A DNA stretch of 40,849 nucleotides, taken from positions 1-40,849 of the forward strand of contig CAIXBR010000082.1 of assembly GCA_903917735.1 (NCBI GenBank), given 5' to 3'. Made by a program: the position numbers and the translations under genes. Each line of letters starts with the position of its first letter. The stretch's first letter is position 1. This document shows positions 34,560 to 40,849 of this stretch, in pieces. The stretch comes from an uncultured Elusimicrobia bacterium. GTDB lineage: Bacteria > Elusimicrobiota > Elusimicrobia > Elusimicrobiales > UBA9959. The notes beneath the pieces are model-generated. The model saw nothing but the letters and a program-made list of their open reading frames with translations. It was not told where the DNA came from and did not search any database.

Positions 34560-35369
34560 ATGGCCCTGATAAACCTCCACAACCACTCCACCTATTCCGA
34601 CGGTACGCTTGCCCCGGCGGCGCTGGCCCGCGAGGCGGCGCGCGCCGGGATAAAGTATTTCTCACTCACCGACCATGACATGGTGGGCGGCTGGGCGGAG
34701 ATGGAGCCGGCGCTTAAAGAGGCCGGCATCAGCTATTGCTACGGGGTGGAGATAAGCACCGGCCTGCACGAGAGCCTGCATATACTGGGCTACGGGATAA
34801 ACCCGGCCGACCCGGTCCTGGCGGAGCGGCTCGCAGAGTTCCGCGGCAGGCGTATAGTCCGGATCAAGAAAATACTCGAACTTCTCAGGGGGTTGGGCAT
34901 AGAGATAGCTTTCGAGGACCTGGCCGCGCGGGAGGGACGCACCGTCGGCCGGCCCCATGTCGCGGACGTGATGCGGGCCCGCAAGCTTGTCCCCAGCAGG
35001 AGCCAGGCCTTCAAGCGCTATCTGGCCCCTGGCGCGCCCGCCTATGTACAGCCCAACGGGCCCACTGTCGAGGAAGCCATAAAGGCCATAAAAGACGCCG
35101 GAGGCAAGGCCGTGCTGGCCCACCCCGGCGTGGTGGCTAAAATACTGGACCTGCCCGCCTGGAAGGCGGTCGGCCTGGACGGCCTGGAGGCTTTCTACCC
35201 GGCGCATACCGGGGTCGCCACGCGGGATTTTGTCAGCCTGGCCGCCCGGCACGGGCTTTTTGTGACCGCCGGCATCGATTTCCACGGCCCCGGCTCCGAG
35301 CGGGACAAGATGACCGGTTTCGATTATTCGGACGAGTATTTTTCGGAAATCAAGAAGCTTTTTCTATGA
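34560..35369 (+). CDS. PHP-domain phosphoesterase (TrpH/RNase AM-like)
   Basis: This 269-residue protein has the PHP metal-binding motifs NLHNHSTYSDG, SLTDHDMVGGW, YGVEISTGLHESLHILGYG, VLAHPGVV and GIDFHGPG, all with their His, Asp and Glu ligands. Length and order match YciV/TrpH, which hydrolyse 3',5'-nucleoside bisphosphates or trim 5' ends of RNA. The ATG follows immediately after the T5 of a hairpin and has no ribosome binding site, but the family's usual N-terminus begins right here. The end overlaps the GDPD gene by 4 bp (ATGA). Confidence 0.88.
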   Translation: MALINLHNHSTYSDGTLAPAALAREAARAGIKYFSLTDHDMVGGWAEMEPALKEAGISYCYGVEISTGLHESLHILGYGINPADPVLAERLAEFRGRRIVRIKKILELLRGLGIEIAFEDLAAREGRTVGRPHVADVMRARKLVPSRSQAFKRYLAPGAPAYVQPNGPTVEEAIKAIKDAGGKAVLAHPGVVAKILDLPAWKAVGLDGLEAFYPAHTGVATRDFVSLAARHGLFVTAGIDFHGPGSERDKMTGFDYSDEYFSEIKKLFL

Positions 35370-36088
35370 AAATAATCTCTCACCGCGGCGCCTCCGGCTA
35401 CGCTCCCGAAAACACGGTAAAATCATTCAAACTGGCCGTGGAGATGGGCTCGAAGGATTTTGAGTTCGACGTGCATCAGACGAAGGACGGCATACTGGTC
35501 GTTCACCACGACTATGACTTTAAGCCCACCGCCGGCAGGGAAGCGAGAATAGCGGACCTCAGCTACGCGGAGCTGAAAAAGATAAATGTGGCCGCGCATT
35601 TTAAAAAAGACCCCGCCTTCCAGTGCGTGCCGCGCCTGGAAGAAGTGCTGGACATCATTGGGCCCGGGGCGCAGTGGCTTAATTTCGAGGTAAAGAACGA
35701 CGATAATATTTACCCCGGCATAGAGGAAAAGTTGCTTGCTTTCCTGAAGAGCAAGCCCGGCATGCTGGAGAAATCGCTGATCTCCAGTTTCGACCACGGC
35801 ACGCTGAAGCGTTTCCGCGAGCTTTCCAACGAGATACGGCTGGGCTACCTGGGCCACGGGCTCAGCACCATGCTGCTGCTGCCGGCCATTAAAAAGGCCA
35901 GAGCTGTGCGCGCGGTCAACTTCCATATGGCGCTGCGCATCGCTTTCAAACTGAACGTGCGGAAGATAAAAAAGTACGGGTTCCAGGTTTGTATTTACAC
36001 CGTGAACACCAAAAAAGACGCCCTGCGCATGAAGGAAATAGGCGTGGACGGGATCTTCACCAACTACCCGGACATAATGGAAAAGTGA
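35366..36088 (+). CDS. glycerophosphodiester phosphodiesterase
   Basis: This 240-residue TIM-barrel enzyme hydrolyses glycerophosphodiesters to glycerol-3-phosphate and an alcohol. Catalytic His residues appear in ISHRGASGYAPENT and VVHHDYDFKPT, and the metal-binding acidic pair is in DFEFDVHQTKDG. A later NFEVKNDD and the terminal GVDGIFTNYPDIMEK are typical. No signal peptide is present, so it acts in the cytoplasm. It overlaps the PHP gene by 4 bp upstream and nadA by 1 bp downstream. Confidence 0.93.
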   Translation: MKIISHRGASGYAPENTVKSFKLAVEMGSKDFEFDVHQTKDGILVVHHDYDFKPTAGREARIADLSYAELKKINVAAHFKKDPAFQCVPRLEEVLDIIGPGAQWLNFEVKNDDNIYPGIEEKLLAFLKSKPGMLEKSLISSFDHGTLKRFRELSNEIRLGYLGHGLSTMLLLPAIKKARAVRAVNFHMALRIAFKLNVRKIKKYGFQVCIYTVNTKKDALRMKEIGVDGIFTNYPDIMEK

Positions 36089-37095
36089 TGACCGGCGCTT
36101 TAGACAACGAGATCAAAAGGCTGATGGAGCTGGGCCTGCACAGGCGCTGCGTGGAGGGCTACATCGCCCGGGTGGCGGGGATTACGCTGGAGATAAACCG
36201 CCTGAAGAGAGAAAAGAACGCCGTTATCTGCGCTCATGTCTACCAGACTCCGGACATAATCCTGGGGATCGGGGACCTGGTCGGGGATTCCTATAAGTTG
36301 GCCGACGATTGCCGCAGGACCGCGGCGGATATTATCGTTTTCTGCGGTGTGCACTTCATGGCGGAGACGGCCAAGATCCTGAACCCGTCAAAAAAGGTCT
36401 ATGTGCCGTCCGGGAACGCCGGCTGTTCTCTCAGCGAGGCGGTTACGGGCGCCGATGTGCGCAAGCTTAAGGCCGAGCACCCGGGTATGCCGGTGGTTAC
36501 CTATATAAACACCTCCGCCGAGGTGAAAGCCGAGTCGGATTGTATCGTTACCAGCGCTAACGCGGAAAAAATTTTGCGGCGTATGTATGAGAAACACGAA
36601 AAAGTGATCTTTATCCCGGACCGCTTCATGGGGGCGAATCTTGCCAAGGTCCTTGGGAAGACCCCCGGCAAGGAGATCATTCTCTGGAACGGGACCTGTA
36701 TCGTGCACGAAAAGTTCGACGCTTCGCTTATCAGGCTGTACAGGGAAAAATACCCGGGGCTGGTAGCGCTGGCACATGCGGAGTGTCCTTCGGAACTTAT
36801 TTCCGCGGTGGATTTCATGGGCGGTACCGGGGATATGATGCGCTATGTGGAGAGTACCGACGCCGCGGCCTACCTGTTGGTGACCGAATGCGGCTTCGGC
36901 GAGCTGGCGAAGCTGCGTTTCCCCAAAAAGAATTTTATAGCCATGTGCCGGCTCTGCCCGTATATGAAGTCTATCACCCTGGAAAGCGTCCTGGCCCTTC
37001 TGAAGGACCCCTCCCCGCAGGAAATAACCGTCCCCCCCGCCATAGCCGCCCGCGCCAAGATAGCCATCGATAAAATGTTCGAACTGGCCGCCTAA
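36088..37095 (+). CDS. nadA: quinolinate synthase A
   Basis: NadA condenses iminoaspartate and dihydroxyacetone phosphate to quinolinate, the first committed intermediate of NAD synthesis, on a [4Fe-4S] cluster. The 335 residues show VICAHVYQTPDI, FCGVHFMAETAKILNP, SGNAGCSLSEAV, YINTSAEVKAESDCIVTSAN, WNGTCIVHE and MCRLCPYMKSITLESVL. Candidate cluster ligands are Cys86, Cys204 and Cys287 or Cys290. The start is the ATG overlapping the GDPD stop (TGATG), since the frame upstream has no ribosome binding site. nadB and nadC are not in the window; nadD lies 14 kb away. Confidence 0.95.
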   Translation: MTGALDNEIKRLMELGLHRRCVEGYIARVAGITLEINRLKREKNAVICAHVYQTPDIILGIGDLVGDSYKLADDCRRTAADIIVFCGVHFMAETAKILNPSKKVYVPSGNAGCSLSEAVTGADVRKLKAEHPGMPVVTYINTSAEVKAESDCIVTSANAEKILRRMYEKHEKVIFIPDRFMGANLAKVLGKTPGKEIILWNGTCIVHEKFDASLIRLYREKYPGLVALAHAECPSELISAVDFMGGTGDMMRYVESTDAAAYLLVTECGFGELAKLRFPKKNFIAMCRLCPYMKSITLESVLALLKDPSPQEITVPPAIAARAKIAIDKMFELAA

Positions 37096-37167
37096 AGAGT
37101 ACGGCGCCGGCATTTAGATATCATATTGTTTTAGACTGACAGATCAGCCGCAGCTACGGGGAACACC

Positions 37168-39582
37168 ATGAAAAAAACACTCATATCTTCACTAGCTCTG
37201 TTTATCTTAAGCCGGGCCGCGCTGGCCCAGGAGAACCTGGTCTTCCAGAAGCCGCCGGCCGAGATCCTGGCGCTGGCGGATTATGAACGGACCCCGACAG
37301 TGAAGATGGATTCCAAGAAGCAATACATGCTGCTGAGCTACTGGAACACTTACAAATCCCTTGAAGACCTTAACCAGGAGGAACTGCGCCTGGGCGGCCT
37401 GCGTATCAATCCGCTGACGAATATTTCCAGCGAGGCCACTTATGTGCACAACCTTAAGCTGAGGAAGATCTCCGGGGACACGGAGGTGCAGGTCTCCGGC
37501 CTCCCAGAGAACCCGAAAATAGCCAATATCACCTGGTCCAGGAACGAGCGCAAGATAGCTTTTACCCACACCGCCGCCGGCGGCGTGGAGCTGTGGGTGA
37601 TAGACGTGGAAACGGCCAGGGCGGAAAAGCTGACCGGGCCGGTGGTCAACGCCAACCTGGGCATGCCCTACAACTGGCTGGGCGACAACGAAACTCTGCT
37701 GGTAAGGCTGCTCCCGAAGGACAGGCCGGCCCTTATAGACACAAAAAAAGAGCTTCCTTCAGGCCCGGCGGTCTCGGTAAGCGACGGGTCAAAATCGCAG
37801 AACAGGACATACCCCGACCTCCTTAAAAACCATACGGACGAGATCAACTTCGAGACTTTGGCTGCCTCCGAGCTGTACAGGGTGACGCTTGCAGGGAAAG
37901 CGGAGCTTTTCAAGCCGGCCGCCATGTACTCGGATGAAAGCGTTTCCCCGGACGGCGGCTACGTGCTGGTGGAGACGCTTCAAAAGCCTTTCTCTTATAT
38001 AGTCCCGTTTTCCCGTTTTCCACAGAAGTCCGTGGTCTACGACATGGGCGGCAGGGAGATAAAGGTAGTCAACGAAGTCCCCCTGAACGAGGTCATGCCC
38101 AAAGGTTTTTCCTCGGTAAGAAAGGGCAAAAGGGACATGGACTGGAGGGACGACAAGCCTTCTGTCCTGTATTATGCGGAGGCGCTGGACGGCGGCGACC
38201 AGGCCGTCAAGGCGGAATTCCGGGACGAAGTGTTCCTTTGGGACGCGCCTTTCGCCGCGGCGCCGGCCTCCCTGTTAAAGACGCGGCAGCGGTTCGACGG
38301 GATCACCTGGGGAGACGATAATTCCGCCGTCGCCTATGATACGTGGTACGACACCAGGAATATGAAAGCCTACCTGGTAGATCCTTCTAAGCCCGGCGAG
38401 AAGCCGGAGATCATTCAGGACCGGGACTACCAGGATATCTATTCCGACCCCGGCAATTTCGAGACCAAAAGGAACGCGGCCGGCAAGTGGGTGCTGCTGA
38501 AAAAAGACAACAACCTTTACCGGCTTGGCGAAGGTTTTACCAAGGACGGCCAGTTCCCTTTCGTGGACGAGTTCAGCCTTAAGTCGCTGAAGGCATCGCG
38601 CCTTTATAAATCCGCGTTCACCGACAAAAAAGAGGACCTGCTTTCCATCGAAGACGTGGCGGAAGGCAAAGTGCTGGTCCGGATCCAGTCCAAGAGCGAG
38701 TACCCCAACTATTATTTCAGGAATATAAAGTCCGGGATCTTGACCCAGGTGACGCATTTCCCCAACCCCTTTGAAAGCATAAAGGACGTCAGTAAGGAAG
38801 TGATCAAGTACAAAAGGAAGGACGGGGTGGGCCTTTCCGGGACGCTGTACCTTCCGGCCGGCTACGATAAAGCGAAGATGGAAAAGTTACCGCTTCTCAT
38901 CTGGGCGTACCCCCTGGAGTTCAAGGATAAGGAGAGCGCGGGGCAGAACTCCAAGAACTCCAACGAATTCACTTACCCGTACTACGGCTCCTTCGTGTAC
39001 TGGGTGACAAGAGGCTACGCCGTGCTGGACAACGCTTCTTTTCCCATTGTGGGTGAAGGAAAGACGGAGCCGAACGACACCTTCATCAAGCAACTGGTAA
39101 TGAACGCGGAAGCCGCTATCGACGCGGTGGACAAGCTCGGGGTCATCGACCGCAAGCGGGTAGGTGTAGGCGGCCACTCCTACGGCGCTTTTATGGTGGC
39201 CAACTTGCTGACGCATTCCAAGCTTTTTGCCTGCGGCGTCGCCAGGAGCGGCTCCTATAACAGGACTCTGACGCCGTTCGGTTTTCAGGGCGAGCAGCGG
39301 AATTACTGGGACGCGCCCGACACCTACAACACCATGTCGCCCTTTATGACGGCCGATAAGATGAAAACCCCCCTACTGCTGGTTCACGGAGATGCGGATA
39401 ACAATCCTGGCACGTTCACGCTTCAGACAGAACGCTACTTCCAGGCCTTGAAAGGGCTGGGCGCGCCCGTAAGAATGGTGCTTCTGCCGAAAGAAGCGCA
39501 CGGTTACGCCGCAAAAGAGAATATCCTGCACCTTCTCTGGGAACAGGACCGGTTCTTCGGGAAATACCTGAAAGGGCTGTAG
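37168..39582 (+). CDS. secreted S9D-type prolyl oligopeptidase family peptidase (paralog 2)
   Basis: This 804-residue protein has a Sec signal (residues 1-20, cleavage near ALA-Q). A propeller region and an alpha/beta-hydrolase domain follow. The triad is Ser671 in GHSYG, Asp744 in HGDADNNPG and His778 in KEAHGY. ARSGSYNRTLTPFGFQGEQR and SPFMTADKMKTPLLLVHGDA match plant-type glutamyl endopeptidase (S9D) more closely than paralog 1 does. It probably cleaves peptides after acidic residues outside the cytoplasm. GGGGAA precedes the ATG. It stands in the same orientation as paralog 1, 4.7 kb away. Confidence 0.94.
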   Translation: MKKTLISSLALFILSRAALAQENLVFQKPPAEILALADYERTPTVKMDSKKQYMLLSYWNTYKSLEDLNQEELRLGGLRINPLTNISSEATYVHNLKLRKISGDTEVQVSGLPENPKIANITWSRNERKIAFTHTAAGGVELWVIDVETARAEKLTGPVVNANLGMPYNWLGDNETLLVRLLPKDRPALIDTKKELPSGPAVSVSDGSKSQNRTYPDLLKNHTDEINFETLAASELYRVTLAGKAELFKPAAMYSDESVSPDGGYVLVETLQKPFSYIVPFSRFPQKSVVYDMGGREIKVVNEVPLNEVMPKGFSSVRKGKRDMDWRDDKPSVLYYAEALDGGDQAVKAEFRDEVFLWDAPFAAAPASLLKTRQRFDGITWGDDNSAVAYDTWYDTRNMKAYLVDPSKPGEKPEIIQDRDYQDIYSDPGNFETKRNAAGKWVLLKKDNNLYRLGEGFTKDGQFPFVDEFSLKSLKASRLYKSAFTDKKEDLLSIEDVAEGKVLVRIQSKSEYPNYYFRNIKSGILTQVTHFPNPFESIKDVSKEVIKYKRKDGVGLSGTLYLPAGYDKAKMEKLPLLIWAYPLEFKDKESAGQNSKNSNEFTYPYYGSFVYWVTRGYAVLDNASFPIVGEGKTEPNDTFIKQLVMNAEAAIDAVDKLGVIDRKRVGVGGHSYGAFMVANLLTHSKLFACGVARSGSYNRTLTPFGFQGEQRNYWDAPDTYNTMSPFMTADKMKTPLLLVHGDADNNPGTFTLQTERYFQALKGLGAPVRMVLLPKEAHGYAAKENILHLLWEQDRFFGKYLKGL

Positions 39583-39651
39583 CGGGAGGGTGCGGCGGGC
39601 GGTGTTCAGTTCGCTGCCATTTTTTTCTATCCGTTTTGTGGCGGATTTGTG

Positions 39652-39657
39652 TATAAT
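39652..39657 (+). promoter_or_regulatory. -10 element upstream of the papain-like gene
   Basis: A perfect TATAAT lies 44 bases before the ATG. No -35 hexamer is near consensus at 16-18 bp distance, so activation or another feature may be needed. Confidence 0.45.
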
Positions 39658-39700
39658 TACTTTTAATAGCTGATTTTAGTCAAGTAAGAGTGGAGGTTCA

Positions 39701-40666
39701 ATGAATAAAAGACTTATAGCGGTGTTTTTTGCGGCGGCGTCGCTGGCTGGTTATGCCTCTGCGGCCGACAGTGTTAGTTTCGACCAGCGCGGGGACCTGA
39801 ACGCCCTCGTTGCCACCGTCCAGGCCGCCCCGGCCTTGCCGGTCTCGGCCCCGGAATTCCCGGAGTTCACCTTCACCATGACGGCTGACCGCGTGGTGCA
39901 CGCCAAGGGCTTCCTCCGCAAGGACCTGCCCGCCGACATGTGGAAATCTTTCAAGGATGTGAAGATAGCCATACCGGACAAGATGGACCTGCGCCCCAAC
40001 CTCAGCCAGGTAGAGAACCAGGGCGGCTGCGGCAGCTGCTGGGCTTTCAGCCTGACTGCCACCCACCGCGACGGTTTCGCTCTGGCAGGCAGGGACCCCG
40101 GCCGGCTCTCCCAGGAATGGCTGGTGGACAATTCCACCTACGCCGCCGGCTGCAACGGCGGTTATTTCGATTCGGCCAGCGATTTTGTGACTCCCGGCGG
40201 CCAGCCCCTCTGGAGCGCCTGTCCCTATAAGAGCGGTTCCGGCAAATGCGCCGCCACCCTTCCCAAGGCGGCTCATATAGACGGCTGGTTCATGCTGGGC
40301 GACAAGACCACCGGCCCCGCCGCCAAAGACATTGAGGCGTACATGGCCGCCTCCGGCAAAGCAATCTCTATCGGCATAGCCGCGGCGGCCGGAAGCTGGG
40401 AAAGCTACAGCGGCGGCATCTACAACGCTTGCAAGACCGGCCAGCTGGACCATATGATCAATATAGTGGGCTGGGACAACGAGGGCGCCGCTTTCGACGC
40501 CAACGGGAACCTGCCCCCCGGCAAAGGCGTATGGATACTGCGCAACAGCTGGGGCAAGTCCTGGGGCGAGCAGGGTTATATGCGCACCAAAATGACCGAC
40601 GCCGCCGGCAAGCGCTGCAACGCGGTAGGCGAAGAAGCCGCGGCTTTCGAATTCCCGGCTAACTGA
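39701..40666 (+). CDS. secreted papain-like (C1A) cysteine protease
   Basis: This 321-residue protein has a Sec signal (residues 1-21, cleavage near ASA-A). A propeptide of about 70 residues starts with VSFDQRGDLNALVATV. The mature C1A domain shows VENQGGCGSCWAF (oxyanion Gln107, catalytic Cys113), GCNGGYFDSA, LDHMINIVGW (His251) and LRNSWGKSWGEQGYM (Asn282). All catalytic residues are present. The propeptide lacks the ERFNIN motif of plant papains. The leader resembles that of the secreted protein at 5480. GTGGAGG precedes the ATG. It ends in a terminator followed by a group II intron. Confidence 0.95.
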   Translation: MNKRLIAVFFAAASLAGYASAADSVSFDQRGDLNALVATVQAAPALPVSAPEFPEFTFTMTADRVVHAKGFLRKDLPADMWKSFKDVKIAIPDKMDLRPNLSQVENQGGCGSCWAFSLTATHRDGFALAGRDPGRLSQEWLVDNSTYAAGCNGGYFDSASDFVTPGGQPLWSACPYKSGSGKCAATLPKAAHIDGWFMLGDKTTGPAAKDIEAYMAASGKAISIGIAAAAGSWESYSGGIYNACKTGQLDHMINIVGWDNEGAAFDANGNLPPGKGVWILRNSWGKSWGEQGYMRTKMTDAAGKRCNAVGEEAAAFEFPAN

Positions 40667-40684
40667 CAGTTCTCACCGTAAATA

Positions 40685-40714
40685 AAAAAACCGCGGGCTG
40701 CCCCGCGGTTTTTT
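40685..40714 (+). terminator. intrinsic terminator of the papain-like gene
   Basis: CCGCGGG (40691-40697) and CCCGCGG (40702-40708) form a perfect stem with a CTGC loop, followed by T6 (40709-40714). Its A-run arm extends the pairing. Confidence 0.93.
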
Positions 40715-40716
40715 AT

Positions 40717-40849
40717 GTGCGCGCGGCATGCGCGCACGCTTGGGGGTGAAAGTCCCCTACGGGGGTTGATAGAACCTACCGTTAGCCAAAGGCAAGGGTG
40801 TCCGCCGTGAGGCGGAATCTGAAGGAAGCCGGAGGCAAAGTCCCGGCCC
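40717..40849 (+). mobile_element. 5' part of a group II intron, probably class IIC
   Basis: The 5' boundary GTGCGCG fits the GUGYG consensus and starts two bases after a terminator T-run, the preferred target of class C group II introns. The following bases hold typical domain I elements: GGGGGTGAAAGTCCCC, CGTTAGCC, GGCAAGGGTGTCC, GGCGGAATCTGAAGGAAGC and CGGAGGCAAA. The intron is cut by the window edge; its reverse-transcriptase gene and 3' end are not visible. Confidence 0.88.

Overview
This window looks like a chromosomal segment around the replication origin of a GC-rich, Gram-negative-type bacterium. My best guess is a member of Elusimicrobiota or a related lineage. This is inferred from a gyrB with the long Gram-negative insertion, pilT, the secreted-protein repertoire and the gene order; there is no rRNA gene here to test it. 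No tRNA, rRNA or CRISPR array was seen.

Layout. Positions 1-8.7 kb are an accessory region of secreted or membrane proteins of mostly unknown function: a possible permuted papain-fold protein, a TPR protein, a lambda-R-like GH104 lysozyme with a Sec signal, a small Cys-rich protein and a fascin-like beta-trefoil protein. An intact IS4-family element (3864-5158) lies among them, together with a candidate structured RNA (about 2444-2782, minus strand) driven by a consensus promoter. Positions 8.7-17.6 kb hold the replication core on the minus strand: dnaA, dnaN, a DciA/DUF721 gene, gyrB, gyrA and marC. The AT-rich stretch with two perfect DnaA boxes at 17384-17600 is the likely oriC, and a second cluster of DnaA-box-like sites lies in the dnaA-dnaN gap.

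Positions 17.6-21.3 kb hold tldD, tldE and a divergent DUF2064 gene on the minus strand. From 21.4 to 27.6 kb a plus-strand operon carries a nadD-yqeK fusion, a LytR_C protein, pilT, a cyclic-nucleotide-binding protein, rsfS with a histone-H1-like tail, and argS; most joints overlap or are very short. From 27.7 to 34.2 kb come a membrane glycosyltransferase with TPRs, an S9D peptidase, and a minus-strand trio of a small unknown gene, a PduO-like gene and trmO. From 34.2 to 37.1 kb a plus-strand group encodes an Nfu-type Fe-S scaffold, a PHP phosphoesterase, a GDPD and quinolinate synthase (nadA). A second S9D peptidase and a papain-like protease follow. The window ends inside the 5' part of a group II intron, probably class IIC, sitting directly behind the protease gene's terminator.

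Themes. Two NAD biosynthesis genes (nadA and nadD) occur in separate operons. Three secreted peptidases at the right end and the GH104 enzyme suggest an exported degradative repertoire. The most unusual signals are the T-depleted candidate RNA, a shared promoter module (a C-run followed by TTGACAAGTCAA) used at two loci, the H1-like tail on RsfS, a start-codon-occluding hairpin in the IS, and the dnaA start codon buried in a DnaA box.
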